This document shows positions 9,156 to 19,297 of a stretch of DNA of 64,000 bases, piece after piece. Position numbers and translations under genes: made by a program. Source of the DNA: Pedobacter rhodius (GTDB lineage Bacteria > Bacteroidota > Bacteroidia > Sphingobacteriales > Sphingobacteriaceae); assembly GCF_027213645.1 (NCBI RefSeq), contig NZ_JAPWGL010000002.1, forward strand, positions 124,001 to 188,000. Reading direction: 5' to 3'. The notes below the pieces were generated by a model. The model saw nothing but the letters and a program-made list of their open reading frames with translations, ran no database searches and was not told the origin of the DNA. How positions within the stretch are numbered: the first letter of the stretch is position 1; each line of letters starts with the position of its first letter.

Positions 9156-9770
9156 ATGCACATAGCAATCGTAGGAAATATAGGCGCAGGTAAAACCACT
9201 TTAACCGGTTTATTGGCTAAAAATTATGGATGGGAGGCTTTGTATGAGGCTGTGGATAACAACCCATACCTGGAAGATTTCTACAGCGACATGAAGCGCT
9301 GGAGTTTCAACCTTCAAATCTATTTCCTGAACAGTCGTTTTCAGCAAATAACCGATATTGAAGTAAATAAACGTAATGTTATTCAAGACAGAACTATCTA
9401 TGAAGATGCCCATATTTTTGCCGAAAACCTGCATGATATGGCATTAATGACCACCCGTGATCATGATAATTACCGTGCTATTTTTGATAACATCACCTCT
9501 TTTATTAAACCACCGGATTTGTTGGTATACCTGCGTGCATCTGTACCAACACTTGTAAACAATATTCAACGCCGCGGCCGTGAGTATGAGGCTGGTATTC
9601 GTATAGATTATCTTTCTAAACTGAACGAAAAGTATGAGGCCTGGATTAAAGGTTACAACCTGGGTAAATTATTAATCCTGGATAAGGATAAGTTAGATTT
9701 CTCTAACAATCCAGAAGATTTGGGAACTGTAATTCAATCCATCGAAGCAGAAATTAATGGCTTATTTTAA
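9156..9770 (+). CDS. Deoxynucleoside kinase
   Basis: A P-loop kinase that phosphorylates deoxynucleosides for nucleotide salvage. The 204-residue protein has the loop GNIGAGKT (7-14), the base-binding stretch NPYLEDFY, and QDRTIYEDAHIF with the conserved DR-x-x-YED element. A lid arginine motif follows in RRGREYEAGI. It heads a compact operon with the DUF5808 gene (4 bases later) and kdsB. Which deoxynucleoside it prefers cannot be read from sequence. Confidence 0.92.
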   Translation: MHIAIVGNIGAGKTTLTGLLAKNYGWEALYEAVDNNPYLEDFYSDMKRWSFNLQIYFLNSRFQQITDIEVNKRNVIQDRTIYEDAHIFAENLHDMALMTTRDHDNYRAIFDNITSFIKPPDLLVYLRASVPTLVNNIQRRGREYEAGIRIDYLSKLNEKYEAWIKGYNLGKLLILDKDKLDFSNNPEDLGTVIQSIEAEINGLF

Positions 9771-9774
9771 CTGA

Positions 9775-9972
9775 ATGGAGCAAGACTTTCAACACGATAA
9801 TCCTGAAAACTGGAAATGGGGCATGTTTTATTTCAACAGAAATGATTCGAGATTTATTGTTCCTAAAAGAGTTCAGGTTTTAGGTTGGACACTTAATTTT
9901 GCACACCCAATTTCATATATCATTATACTATTGATTCTTGCATTTGTGTTGTACAAATCTTTCAAAAACTAG
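9775..9972 (+). CDS. DUF5808 small membrane protein
   Basis: A 65-residue protein with the DUF5808 pattern: NPENWKWGMFYFNRNDSR, then VPKRVQVLGWTLNFAHP. A C-terminal hydrophobic segment (ISYIIILLILAFVLY) is probably a membrane anchor. Function is unknown. It sits 4 bases after the deoxynucleoside kinase and 2 bases before kdsB, so translation of the three is probably coupled. Confidence 0.8.
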   Translation: MEQDFQHDNPENWKWGMFYFNRNDSRFIVPKRVQVLGWTLNFAHPISYIIILLILAFVLYKSFKN

Positions 9973-9974
9973 AC

Positions 9975-10760
9975 ATGAACGATGGAAAGAAAAAGTCTCC
10001 CGGAGATTTAAGGATTATCGGAGTCATACCGGCACGCTTCGCTTCCACCCGATTTCCGGGGAAACCTTTGGTTGATATTGCTGGCAAAAGCATGATTCAA
10101 CGCGTTTACGAACAAGCTTCAAAAGCAGAAAGTTTATCGAAAGTAGTAATTGCAACGGATGATGAGCGCATTGCGGAAGCGGTTAAAAGATTCGGCGGTG
10201 AGTTTGCTTATACCGCATCAACACATCAGAGCGGAACAGACAGATGTGCTGAAGCTATTGAACAGTTTCCCGGATTCGATATTGTAATTAACATTCAGGG
10301 TGATGAACCTTTTATAGCACCCGCTCAGATTGATTTACTGGCAAGTTGCTTTACCGAAGAAAAAGTACAACTGGCCACCCTGATAAAATCAATTGATGAC
10401 CAGGAAACTGTCCTCAATCCGAATAGTCCTAAAGTTGTAATTGATGTAAATGGAAGAGCGATATATTTCAGCCGCAGTCCAATTCCGTTCATCAGAAATG
10501 GCGAACCCAAGGTTTGGGCAGAAAAGCATCTGTTTTATAAACACATAGGTATTTACGGCTATAGAACCGAATCCTTAAAGGCGATTACTAAACTTCCACC
10601 CTCTTCTTTAGAGCTGGCAGAAAGCCTGGAACAGTTACGCTGGATTGAAAATGGTTTTTACATTCAAACCAAAATAACTGACTTAGAGACTGTTGCGATT
10701 GATACGCCTGAAGACCTTGAAAAATTAAATAAGCTTTTAAAGAATTTAAAAGCTGAATAA
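9975..10760 (+). CDS. kdsB: 3-deoxy-manno-octulosonate cytidylyltransferase
   Basis: KdsB activates Kdo to CMP-Kdo for lipopolysaccharide core synthesis. The 261-residue protein has the nucleotide loop VIPARFASTRFPGKPL (17-32), VVIATDDERI, INIQGDEPFI with the metal-binding Asp, and FSRSPIPF. The KHIGIYGYR and ESLEQLRWIENG motifs of the family follow. It is the last gene of the kinase/DUF5808/kdsB operon. About 12 extra residues precede the usual N-terminus, so the start could be a little further in. Confidence 0.96.
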   Translation: MNDGKKKSPGDLRIIGVIPARFASTRFPGKPLVDIAGKSMIQRVYEQASKAESLSKVVIATDDERIAEAVKRFGGEFAYTASTHQSGTDRCAEAIEQFPGFDIVINIQGDEPFIAPAQIDLLASCFTEEKVQLATLIKSIDDQETVLNPNSPKVVIDVNGRAIYFSRSPIPFIRNGEPKVWAEKHLFYKHIGIYGYRTESLKAITKLPPSSLELAESLEQLRWIENGFYIQTKITDLETVAIDTPEDLEKLNKLLKNLKAE

Positions 10761-10777
10761 AAAATTTATTAAATTGC

Positions 10778-10884
10778 TGTCACCCGGATCCGATGGCTAT
10801 CTGATTTATTTCAGAATCTATTCCTAAAGATGCTGAAATTCCTTGCCTGCGGCAGGCAAGGAATCCGATGGCTATCAGATCAGT
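10778..10884. repeat. Intergenic hairpin repeat with perfect 12-bp palindrome
   Basis: The segment contains ATTCCTTGCCTG (10838-10849) facing CAGGCAAGGAAT (10853-10864) across a 3-base loop. Outside it, ATCCGATGGCTATC occurs twice in direct orientation. It fills the gap between kdsB and the convergent acetyltransferase and could act as a terminator. It resembles the dispersed short repeats common in Pedobacter-type genomes. Confidence 0.65.
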
Positions 10885-10893
10885 ATAACTACG

Positions 10894-11406
10894 CTAATTG
10901 TTTATAACCAATTCGATTTGAATATTACAACGCGTATATGGTGTGGGCTTATCTTCAACTTTCTGAAAACCAAGTTTGTAATAAAGATTTATTGCAGGTT
11001 TAAGTATTGTATTACTTTCTAAATATATCTTTTTAGCACCAAGTGACTTTGCTTTATCAATAACTGCACTAGCCAACAAAAAACCTATACTTTTTCCTTG
11101 CACTTTTGGTGAAACAGCCATTTTAGCCAGTTCAAAATCATATTCTCTATCATCCATCTTTATTAAAGCACAAACGCCCAGAGGTTCTCCATCGTAAAGC
11201 GCAAAGAAAATGTAACCACCTTTATCTAAAATATAACCTTCGGGATTATCCAAAGCTTTATAATCAGATTCTTCCATTGTAAAATATTTAGAAATCCACT
11301 CTACATTTAATGCCTTAAATGCTTCCCGATATTTCGGTTGATAGGCAACAATTTCAACGTGCTTCCTACCGATTGCAACTTTCCTTGTTTGTTCAAACAA
11401 ATTCAT
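10894..11406 (-). CDS. GNAT family N-acetyltransferase
   Basis: A 170-residue single-domain GNAT protein, expected to move an acetyl group from acetyl-CoA to an amine. The acetyl-CoA loop appears as VSPKVQGKSIGFLLASAVIDKAKS (Q/RxxGxG/A form, about residues 92-115). The following strand and helix ELAKMAV and KIYLESNTILKPAINLYYKLGFQKV give the typical final motif. The substrate is unknown and the neighbours give no hint. Confidence 0.88.
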   Translation of the reverse strand: MNLFEQTRKVAIGRKHVEIVAYQPKYREAFKALNVEWISKYFTMEESDYKALDNPEGYILDKGGYIFFALYDGEPLGVCALIKMDDREYDFELAKMAVSPKVQGKSIGFLLASAVIDKAKSLGAKKIYLESNTILKPAINLYYKLGFQKVEDKPTPYTRCNIQIELVINN

Positions 11407-11498
11407 ATAAAGTTAATTACCGTAAATAATTACTAAAATGCACAAATTTTATTCTTTTGCTAATTATATTAAAAATTACTAATTTAAGATATTCGCCT

Positions 11499-12059
11499 AT
11501 GAGAAAAACATTCTGTTTAATTTTATTAGTTCTACAAACAATCTATGCTAGTGCCCAAAAACAAGCCGGAATTTCTATTAAAAGTAATATGCTTAACCTT
11601 GTTGCAAAAGGTCCGTCATTTTCAATAGAAAAAACGATTGCGAATAAATATGGCTTAGAGTTATCTTATTCGAAAGGTGAATTAAATTGGGGAAGGTATT
11701 ATAAGTATAATGGTTTCTTATTGAGAGCGAAAATCTATGCTACAGCGATTAAGCCAAACGAAATTATTCCTTTTTATGGCTTATATTTTGGAAACTTAAA
11801 TAAAACAATTGTTTCAAATGCCAATGTAGATAATACTGGTTTTTTTTCCATCGGAAGGAATAGAAACTTTATCGCAAATTCTATTCGCTCTGGAGGAAAC
11901 GTCGGTTTTCAATTTATACCTACTAAAAGATTTTTAATGGAAACTACAGTAGGATTAGGCTATGGAAAATACCTTAATACGGAAATATTTAATGGCATTT
12001 CCGCACCAAAGTCATATCTGGATTTTCAATTATGCTTATCCATAGGTTATTCCTTCTAA
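11499..12059 (+). CDS. Secreted hypothetical protein, probably outer-membrane
   Basis: The start at 11499 is chosen because it opens a clean signal peptide (MRKTFCLILLVLQTIYASAQ); an upstream ATG at 11457 would add 14 non-signal residues. The mature region alternates hydrophobic and polar residues, with aromatic-rich strands (SIEKTIANKYGLELSYSKG, FLMETTVGLGYGKYL). It ends in LDFQLCLSIGYSF, a terminal-phenylalanine pattern expected of outer-membrane beta-barrels (DUF3575-like). No function is claimed. Confidence 0.7.
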   Translation: MRKTFCLILLVLQTIYASAQKQAGISIKSNMLNLVAKGPSFSIEKTIANKYGLELSYSKGELNWGRYYKYNGFLLRAKIYATAIKPNEIIPFYGLYFGNLNKTIVSNANVDNTGFFSIGRNRNFIANSIRSGGNVGFQFIPTKRFLMETTVGLGYGKYLNTEIFNGISAPKSYLDFQLCLSIGYSF

Positions 12060-12105
12060 TTCTGATTTAAATATTTAATAAAGGTTAAAATTTGTAATTT
12101 CGACT

Positions 12106-12648
12106 ATGCTAAAACTATCACTCTATATTTTTACTTGCTTAATTCTCCTATCATCATGCCAATCTAATGATAAAAAGAAGGCTGAATCCATTGAATTTAA
12201 AAATGTGAATTCCAGTATCGCCAAATCTTTTTCCGATTTTAAAACACAAGATACCTTTAAAATTGAGTTAACCGGTAGAAAGCCCGAAGACATGGTTTTG
12301 AATTTTACCATCAAAAATTCAAAAGGATTAGAAATATATAACGTAAAGCTAAAAGGCACGGAACTGGTTGGAAATACCGATCCTAATATCGACCTTTCAA
12401 AAGAGAAAGACCAGGTAATTTTCCTTAAAACCATTGCAAGTGATTTCTTTAGCGAAGATAATTTCCTGGAACCTGCAGTAATGGCCGATGATAAGGCAGA
12501 CAACAACACGCCTGATAAAGCACTTTACGAAGCATTAAAGAAATCAGGATTAAATGGTTTTAAATATCGCCTTGGTAAGGAAAGTAATGTTTACATCGCC
12601 TGGGATGAAAAAGAACAAAAGGTTAAGGTTTACTATAAGTGTTGTTAA
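12106..12648 (+). CDS. Putative lipoprotein of unknown function
   Basis: A 180-residue protein with a lipoprotein signal ending LILLSSCQSN, so Cys19 would be lipidated. The mature part is charged and has no recognised domain. A repeated feature is acidic/lysine-rich stretches around KSNVYIAWDEKEQKVKVYYKCC, which ends in two cysteines. It follows the previous secreted protein by 46 bases in the same direction. I do not recognise its family. Confidence 0.7.
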   Translation: MLKLSLYIFTCLILLSSCQSNDKKKAESIEFKNVNSSIAKSFSDFKTQDTFKIELTGRKPEDMVLNFTIKNSKGLEIYNVKLKGTELVGNTDPNIDLSKEKDQVIFLKTIASDFFSEDNFLEPAVMADDKADNNTPDKALYEALKKSGLNGFKYRLGKESNVYIAWDEKEQKVKVYYKCC

Positions 12649-12869
12649 AAACACAAAAAATATTTATTCATCGTAAATTGTATTCATTTCTGAGATTGAA
12701 GTGTAGCGTAATATGTAAGAAATATCGGAGGTTCTAAATGTCAAAAATTTACTGCAAACGCTATAAAAAGATAAGAATAAAATCGCTTTGCCTCTAATTT
12801 TCTGAATCACACCGCTTTATCATTTTTAAAAATAGCCGGTTTTATTTAGGTGCTAATGAGTAATTTTGC

Positions 12870-12877
12870 TACCTTTG
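12870..12877 (+). promoter_or_regulatory. -7 box upstream of pyrG
   Basis: TACCTTTG is an exact TAnnTTTG match, 52 bases before the chosen pyrG start at 12930. The 281-base gap before pyrG holds no other feature I can support. Confidence 0.5.
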
Positions 12878-12929
12878 TACCCCGTACAAAAAGCAACATT
12901 TTTTGCCTTTGTTGCATAAATTCAGAAAC

Positions 12930-14546
12930 ATGACTAAGTATATTTTTGTTACGGGCGGTGTAACTTCCTCATTAGGTAAGGGCATTATCTCGGCTTCTTT
13001 AGCTAAACTTTTACAGGCACGAGGTTATCGTGTAACCATCCAGAAATTCGATCCTTACATTAATATTGATCCGGGAACTTTAAATCCATACGAACATGGC
13101 GAATGCTTTGTTACTGAAGATGGCGCTGAAACAGACCTGGATCTTGGTCATTACGAACGCTTCCTTAATGTACCTACCTCTCAGGCAAATAATATTACAA
13201 CCGGACGTATTTACCAGAACGTAATCAATAAAGAACGTAAGGGCGAATATTTAGGCAAAACCGTACAGGTAGTCCCGCACATCACCGACGAGATTAAGCG
13301 TAACATGAGCATCCTTGGCGAAAGCGGTGAATTTGATATTGTTATAACCGAACTTGGTGGTACCGTTGGCGATATTGAATCCTTACCATTTATAGAGGCG
13401 GTTCGTCAGTTTAAATGGGAACAGGGAAACAGCAATGCAATTGTAATCCATTTAACATTAATTCCTTATTTAGCAGCTGCCGGTGAGTTAAAAACCAAAC
13501 CAACACAACACTCGGTTAAGGCTTTATTAGAATATGGTATCCAGCCGGATATTCTGGTTTGCCGTACAGAACATCACATTTCTCAGGATATCAGAAAAAA
13601 AATTGCACTTTTTTGTAACGTTAACGTTAATGCGGTAATCGAATCAATGGACGCATCTACCATTTATGATGTGCCCTTGCTGATGTTAAAAGAACAATTA
13701 GATAAAACTGTTTTAGCGAAATTAAAACTCCCGACTAAAAGCGAACCGGATATGGAAAGCTGGAAAGATTTCCTTGGTCGTTTAAAAAACCCGACGGCAG
13801 AAGTTAAAATCGGTTTAATTGGTAAGTATGTCGAATTGCCCGATGCATATAAATCAATTATCGAATCTTTTGTACATGCAGGTTCCAAAAATGAATGCAA
13901 GGTGCGGGTAGAATATATACACTCAGAAGGCATTTTCCCGGATAATGTAAAAGAAAAATTAGGCCATTTGCAAGGTGTTTTAGTGGCACCGGGTTTTGGC
14001 AGCCGCGGTATCGAAGGTAAAATTGACGCCATTAAATACGTTCGCGAAAATAATATTCCTTTCTTCGGGATTTGTTTGGGTATGCAATGTGCGGTTATAG
14101 AATATGGACGTAATGTTTTAGGCTTAAAAGATGCCCATACGGTAGAAATTGAAGAAAATGCGAAACATCCTGTTATCAATATGATGGAAGAGCAGAAAAA
14201 AATAACCAATAAAGGCGGTACCATGCGATTGGGTTCTTATCCCTGCGACATTAAAAAAGGTACGAAAGCCTTTGCCATTTACGGCAAACAACACATTAAC
14301 GAGCGTCACCGCCACCGTTATGAATTTAATAATGATTATTTAAAGCAATATGAAGATGCCGGTATGATTGCCTCCGGCATTAATCCCGAATCGGGCCTGG
14401 TAGAGATTATTGAATTAAAAAACCATCCTTTTTTCGTGGGCGGACAATTCCACCCTGAATTAAAATCAACAGTAGCAAATCCTCACCCACTTTTTGTTAA
14501 ATTTGTGGCCGCTGCAATGGAGTATGCTAAAAAGAAAACTAATTAA
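12930..14546 (+). CDS. pyrG: CTP synthase (glutamine-hydrolysing)
   Basis: PyrG aminates UTP to CTP using ATP and glutamine ammonia. The start at 12930 is preferred over 12903 because the family begins [11 protein letters not shown]; the protein is then 538 residues. The synthase domain has SSLGKGI (P-loop), [19 protein letters not shown] and GTVGDIES. The class I glutamine amidotransferase domain (about residue 300 on) has the oxyanion glycine in APGFGSRG and the nucleophile Cys in FFGICLGMQ. It also has the His/Glu pair in QFHPELKS. yidC follows 19 bases later. Confidence 0.98.
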   Translation: MTKYIFVTGGVTSSLGKGIISASLAKLLQARGYRVTIQKFDPYINIDPGTLNPYEHGECFVTEDGAETDLDLGHYERFLNVPTSQANNITTGRIYQNVINKERKGEYLGKTVQVVPHITDEIKRNMSILGESGEFDIVITELGGTVGDIESLPFIEAVRQFKWEQGNSNAIVIHLTLIPYLAAAGELKTKPTQHSVKALLEYGIQPDILVCRTEHHISQDIRKKIALFCNVNVNAVIESMDASTIYDVPLLMLKEQLDKTVLAKLKLPTKSEPDMESWKDFLGRLKNPTAEVKIGLIGKYVELPDAYKSIIESFVHAGSKNECKVRVEYIHSEGIFPDNVKEKLGHLQGVLVAPGFGSRGIEGKIDAIKYVRENNIPFFGICLGMQCAVIEYGRNVLGLKDAHTVEIEENAKHPVINMMEEQKKITNKGGTMRLGSYPCDIKKGTKAFAIYGKQHINERHRHRYEFNNDYLKQYEDAGMIASGINPESGLVEIIELKNHPFFVGGQFHPELKSTVANPHPLFVKFVAAAMEYAKKKTN

Positions 14547-14565
14547 CGGCAGCATAAAATAAATA

Positions 14566-16374
14566 ATGGATAGAAATACCTTTACAGGATTATTCCTGAT
14601 TATGATCATCTTAGGCGGATCATTCTACTTCTTCAGACCAAGTGAAGCAGAACTAAAAAAAGCCAAAGAAACGGAAAGAATAGATTCTCTGAAAAAAGCG
14701 GGTGCCGTTATCGCACCAAAAGATACGGTTATAAAGGCCGCGCCAATAAATCCGGTTGTTGATTCCCTGGCATTAAAAGGCCCTTTCGGAACGGCAATTG
14801 CCGGAACAGAATCAAAAACTGTTTTAGAAAACGAAAATTTATTAATCACTTTAACCAACAAAGGCGGTAAAATCTTATCGGTGCAAATTAAAGGACAAAA
14901 AACTTTTGATGGAAAGCCTTTAATTCTTTTTGATGGTGGCGCAAACAAATTTGGGTTAAACCTAAATGCGGCAGGAAAAGTTATCAATACAAACGATCTA
15001 TATTTCACGCCTGCCAAAACAGGAAACAAAGTAACTATGCGTGCTGATTATGGCACAAATGCTTATGTTGAGTTCAATTACGATTTAAAAGCATTAAGTA
15101 ATAAAGTTGCCTTTAATGTTAATTTAGTTGGATTACAGCAGGTAATTTCCGGTAATACCATTAATTTAAATTGGGAAACAACTTTACTTCAGCAGGAAAA
15201 ATCTATTGAAAGCGAACACCGTTATTCGGCACCGTATTATAAATATGCCGATGGCGATGTAAATCATTTAAGTGTATCAAAAGATGAAAAAGAAGAGTTA
15301 ACAAAAGGAAAAATACAGTGGATTTCATTTAAGCAACACTTCTTTTCGGCTTCATTGATTGCTAAACAAGCTTTTGAAAAAGGAAACCTGGAAGTTAAAA
15401 TCCCAACAGCCCCTGGTCAGATTAAATTCTATGGCGCAAATATGCAATTGCCATATACGCACCTGGCGAACCAGGCTTATGAAATGGAATTCTATTTCGG
15501 AACCAATAAATTCTCTGCTTTAAAAGCGCAGGGTTACGATTTGGAACAACAGGTTGATATGGGTTACTGGCCATTAAAATATGTTAACCGTTTTATTGTA
15601 CTGCCAGTGTTTAATTTCCTTAACGGATTTGGCTGGAACTACGGGTTAATCATTTTTGCACTTACCATTCTTTTAAAACTGGCCTTATCCCCGCTAACAT
15701 ATAAGTCATACCTGTCAATGGCCAAAATGAGGGTTTTAAAACCGGAAATGGATGAAATTAAAGCCAAAGTTGGTGAAGATAATCCAACTTTAGTTCAACA
15801 GGAATATTTAAAACTCTACAAGAAGGCAGGCGTAAATCCGCTTGGCGGATGTTTACCAATGGTATTACAGCTACCACTTGTAATGGCCTTCTTCTTTTTC
15901 TTCCCGAATTTATTTGAGTTGAGACAGGAAAGTTTTCTTTGGATGAAAGATTTATCAACCTACGATGAGTTTATCCGCTTCGGCATTAAAATTCCTTTTA
16001 TCGGCGACCATTTAAGTTTAATGTGTGTATTGATGACCATCTCTACCTTAATCATGACTTATTTCAATAACCAGGTTTCAGGCGCTACCGGTCAGATGAA
16101 ATACATTGGTTACATTATGCCAATTATTTTCTTGGGTGTGTTAAACAGTTATCCATCAGGATTAAACTATTATTATTTCTTAGCCAACTTAATGACTTTC
16201 GGACAACAGTTCTTAATCCGTAAAATGGTTGATGATGATAAAATACATGCTTTAATTCAACAGAACAAAGCACGTCCTGCAGACGAGAAAAAGAAGAAGT
16301 CTAAATTCCAACAACGTTTAGATGATTACATGCGTCAGCAACAGCAACAATTGCCTACAAAAGGTAAAAAATAA
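14566..16374 (+). CDS. yidC: Membrane protein insertase YidC
   Basis: YidC inserts and folds inner-membrane proteins with or without SecYEG. The 602-residue protein has an N-terminal anchor (about residues 7-24) and a large periplasmic domain (about 60-350). The conserved insertase core follows: WNYGLIIFALTILLKLALSPLTYKSYLSMAKMR, then NPLGGCLPMVLQLPLVMAFFFFFP, then further membrane helices. The tail is lysine-rich with a glutamine run. It shares an operon with pyrG, a pairing often seen in Bacteroidota. A long hairpin terminator follows. Confidence 0.97.
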   Translation: MDRNTFTGLFLIMIILGGSFYFFRPSEAELKKAKETERIDSLKKAGAVIAPKDTVIKAAPINPVVDSLALKGPFGTAIAGTESKTVLENENLLITLTNKGGKILSVQIKGQKTFDGKPLILFDGGANKFGLNLNAAGKVINTNDLYFTPAKTGNKVTMRADYGTNAYVEFNYDLKALSNKVAFNVNLVGLQQVISGNTINLNWETTLLQQEKSIESEHRYSAPYYKYADGDVNHLSVSKDEKEELTKGKIQWISFKQHFFSASLIAKQAFEKGNLEVKIPTAPGQIKFYGANMQLPYTHLANQAYEMEFYFGTNKFSALKAQGYDLEQQVDMGYWPLKYVNRFIVLPVFNFLNGFGWNYGLIIFALTILLKLALSPLTYKSYLSMAKMRVLKPEMDEIKAKVGEDNPTLVQQEYLKLYKKAGVNPLGGCLPMVLQLPLVMAFFFFFPNLFELRQESFLWMKDLSTYDEFIRFGIKIPFIGDHLSLMCVLMTISTLIMTYFNNQVSGATGQMKYIGYIMPIIFLGVLNSYPSGLNYYYFLANLMTFGQQFLIRKMVDDDKIHALIQQNKARPADEKKKKSKFQQRLDDYMRQQQQQLPTKGKK

Positions 16375-16394
16375 CTATTCGTTTAACGGATAAT

Positions 16395-16440
16395 ACAAGC
16401 AGGCCTGAATGTGATGAACATTCAGGCCTGCTTGTTTAAG
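16395..16440. terminator. Long bidirectional hairpin terminator
   Basis: A perfect 18-bp inverted repeat (16395-16412 and 16418-16435, core AGGCCTGAATG) with a 5-base GATGA loop and T-rich ends. It lies between yidC and the convergent GH130 gene. Confidence 0.88.
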
Positions 16441-16448
16441 TTTTAAAT

Positions 16449-17921
16449 TTAGTTTTCGTTGTTCTCTAATAACTTATTTAAAAGTAATTCTAAATTAACG
16501 GTAGCGAATGATGAACTATAATCTGATAATCCATAAGGGATAATTAATTCGCCATTGCTAATGATGGAACCACATGAATAAACAACGTTTGGTACATAAC
16601 CTTCACGTTCATCATTATTCGGAATAATTAATGGTTCTTTTAAATGACCTATTTCTTTACTGGGGTCTTCCAAATCTAATAAGCTTACCCCAATACAATA
16701 TCTTCTCATGGGCCCTACACCATGCGTAATTACAATCCAGCCCCTATCGGTTTCAATTGGTGAACCACAGTTTCCTATCTGTACTAAATCCCAGTCGAAT
16801 CTGGGTTGTTTTAACAAGATCGGGTTTTCCCAGACATTAATTTTATCCGAAAACATTAAATAATTATTCCAGCCATCAATACGACTCATCATTACGTACT
16901 TGCCTTTAATTTTTCTTGGGAAAAGTGCCAGATTCTTATTTTGTGCGCCATCTCCATAAAGCGGAATTACTTTAAATTCGTAAAAATCTTCCGTTTGTAC
17001 CAATTTCGGTATAATCAGCGAACCATCAAAAGCAGTATAAGTTGCATAATAAACAGCCCTACCATCTTCCTTTATAAATTTAACAAAACGGGCGTCTTCA
17101 ATACCTTTACGTTCAAATTCAGAAATCGGAAAAATTACACGGTCAGAAATATCGGTATCTTTTGAAAAAGTTATTGTATGATAAGTATCGGATAGCCAAA
17201 GTACCTTATCATATTCAATTAATCGCTGAGGGCTATCTTTATGCAATGCCTTAGAATCCTTAATAAAATTACTCAGGCCGGTGTATTCGAATTTATCATC
17301 AAGCTTTGTCTCCATTTCTTCCAGCACCGATGCATCAATTTGTGCATAAGCTGCTTTCTTCAGAAACATTCTTTTAACATAGATGGCATTTTTCACCACC
17401 TCTGCCTCATCAACATAATTTCCAACGGGTAATACCTGTATATTATTTTTAGCGTCAATCAGCGCCCTTCTGAAAACAATTGATGAAATATGACCTTCTC
17501 CAACGGCCCTGAAACTAATTATTACCCGCTTCTCACCTTCAACCAGGTCTGTTTGATCAGGATCTTCAATTATGCTGGGATTAAAAAACGCTGCAGATTC
17601 TATTGAATATTCATGTGTAAAATAGGCGCCAATCAATAAACGCATATATGGATCCAGGTCTTCAAAATCGACATTGAGTGTAGTAAACTGTTTTTTTAAT
17701 TTTTTACAATGACGATTTAAAATTTTAGTAATATTTCTGTGCCGCTTGGAATATTCCTGAAGAATTGGTGATATCAGCGAAAAGACCTTATCATCTGAAA
17801 ATTGAAGCACTTTTCTAATTACTTCTAAAGCTCGTTCATCTCCGTTGAAGAAGAATCTGGCAATAACTCTTTTCGTATCCGGGTTTACTTTTACAGGTTT
17901 TCGTTCTATATATAGTCTCAT
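16449..17921 (-). CDS. Glycoside hydrolase family 130-type protein
   Basis: A 490-residue protein placed in the GH130 mannoside phosphorylase/mannosidase clan. The match is EYSIESAAFFNPSI, GHISSIVFRRALID, then FERKGIEDARFVKF, IGNCGSPIETDRGW and the tail YVPNVVYSCGSIISNGELIIPYGLSD. These sit on a five-bladed propeller fold with an N-terminal helical region of about 130 residues. The start at 17921 (MRLYIERKPVKV) is preferred over 17966 because it begins a conserved strand. There is no signal peptide, so it is cytoplasmic. Beta-mannoside phosphorolysis is likely but not certain. Confidence 0.8.
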   Translation of the reverse strand: MRLYIERKPVKVNPDTKRVIARFFFNGDERALEVIRKVLQFSDDKVFSLISPILQEYSKRHRNITKILNRHCKKLKKQFTTLNVDFEDLDPYMRLLIGAYFTHEYSIESAAFFNPSIIEDPDQTDLVEGEKRVIISFRAVGEGHISSIVFRRALIDAKNNIQVLPVGNYVDEAEVVKNAIYVKRMFLKKAAYAQIDASVLEEMETKLDDKFEYTGLSNFIKDSKALHKDSPQRLIEYDKVLWLSDTYHTITFSKDTDISDRVIFPISEFERKGIEDARFVKFIKEDGRAVYYATYTAFDGSLIIPKLVQTEDFYEFKVIPLYGDGAQNKNLALFPRKIKGKYVMMSRIDGWNNYLMFSDKINVWENPILLKQPRFDWDLVQIGNCGSPIETDRGWIVITHGVGPMRRYCIGVSLLDLEDPSKEIGHLKEPLIIPNNDEREGYVPNVVYSCGSIISNGELIIPYGLSDYSSSFATVNLELLLNKLLENNEN

Positions 17922-18095
17922 TTTTAAAATATTTTGGTGTTCTTTAGCTTTAATTTTTTTCACCAATCTCAGATAACATAACTAACTAAATTTACCGGTT
18001 ATTTGTTTCAATATTTATGGGTTTTCTTATTGAGTACCTTTAAGTTTTTAGTTAATATAATATTTACCTTTAATAAAATTCCATTTTCGATATTT

Positions 18096-19295
18096 ATGTT
18101 TAATCACAACATTCCAACAAATATAATCCCTGATTATGAAGAGCTGCGTTTAAAAAAACTAAAGGACTATGAAATATTAGGTACGCCGCCGGAAAATGCT
18201 TTCGATACCATTGCAATACTTGCTGCAGAAATTTTTGATGCACCATTTGCATTTATAACTTTTGTTGATAGCAACGCTGTTTTTTTTAAAGCCAGTATTG
18301 GTGATTTAACATTAAACGACATCAAAAGAAATGAAAGTTATTCTGCAATAGCCATTTTAAAAGATGGCACTACTGTATTTGAAGATATTCATAAACTTCC
18401 TGAAATAAATGATGTAGTTACATCGCCTTTTGAATCTGTTATCAGGTTTTATGCGGCAGCACCTTTAAAAACACCTGAAGGCTATCAAATTGGTACAGTT
18501 AGCGTTGCAGATTCAGTCCCAAGAAATCCTACACAGAAACAATTGAACATGCTGGAGCGGTTATCCACAATTGTTATGGAAAAGCTCGAACTGAGGAGCG
18601 CTACACGCAAAACGTTAAGAGCGCACGACAACCGCTTGCACATGCTCATTCATGATTTGAAAAACCCTATGACGAGTATTTCACTTCAATCTGAATTAAT
18701 TTCCAGAATCAACGGCGTTGACGGGAAAGCGACACTAATTGCTGGAAAGATTACACAGCAATCGAAAAACATTGTAGATAACTTAAATACCATCTTAAGC
18801 GCAGCAAGAGGTGAACACGGGTCGATTAAGTTACAAAAATCAAAAGTTAATCTCGCTGAAATTATAAATACCGTTAAACAAAACTTTGGTTTGGTGCTTA
18901 AAAATAAAAGTCAATCAATTACAGTTGAAACAGATTTATCTGTTGAAATTTATGGCGACGCTGAAAAATTATACGATATATTTGGAAACCTTATCAGCAA
19001 TGCGGTAAAATATTCAGCGCCTGGTCAGGAAATTAAAGTTTCCATTTTGCCTGAAGATGATAAAGTAACGGTAGCTGTTAAAGATGATGGTCCAGGTTTA
19101 TTAAAAGAAGATATTGACAAACTATTTATTAAGTTTGCCAGGTTGAGCACAGTATCCACCGGCAGAGAACGTTCAAATGGTTTAGGGCTTTCAATGGTTA
19201 AAATGCTGGTCGATTTACATAAAGGAAAAGTATGGGCAGAAAGTGAAGGCAAAGATAAAGGAACTACTTTTTTGGTTGAACTACCGGTTAAATAA
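18096..19295 (+). CDS. GAF-domain sensor histidine kinase
   Basis: A soluble histidine kinase with the start taken at 18096 (MFNHNIPTNIIPDYEELR); the upstream TTG reading would add a hydrophobic stretch without a ribosome site. A GAF domain (about residues 20-165) is followed by HisKA with the phospho-acceptor in MLIHDLKNPMTS. The ATPase domain has the N box NLISNAVKYS, the G1 box VKDDGPGL and the G2 box NGLGLSMVKML. The N-terminal pattern ENAFDTIAILAAEIFDAPFAFITFVD is typical of Bacteroidota GAF kinases. No response regulator is adjacent. The stop is 3 bases from that of a convergent gene. Confidence 0.9.
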   Translation: MFNHNIPTNIIPDYEELRLKKLKDYEILGTPPENAFDTIAILAAEIFDAPFAFITFVDSNAVFFKASIGDLTLNDIKRNESYSAIAILKDGTTVFEDIHKLPEINDVVTSPFESVIRFYAAAPLKTPEGYQIGTVSVADSVPRNPTQKQLNMLERLSTIVMEKLELRSATRKTLRAHDNRLHMLIHDLKNPMTSISLQSELISRINGVDGKATLIAGKITQQSKNIVDNLNTILSAARGEHGSIKLQKSKVNLAEIINTVKQNFGLVLKNKSQSITVETDLSVEIYGDAEKLYDIFGNLISNAVKYSAPGQEIKVSILPEDDKVTVAVKDDGPGLLKEDIDKLFIKFARLSTVSTGRERSNGLGLSMVKMLVDLHKGKVWAESEGKDKGTTFLVELPVK

Positions 19296-19297
19296 TA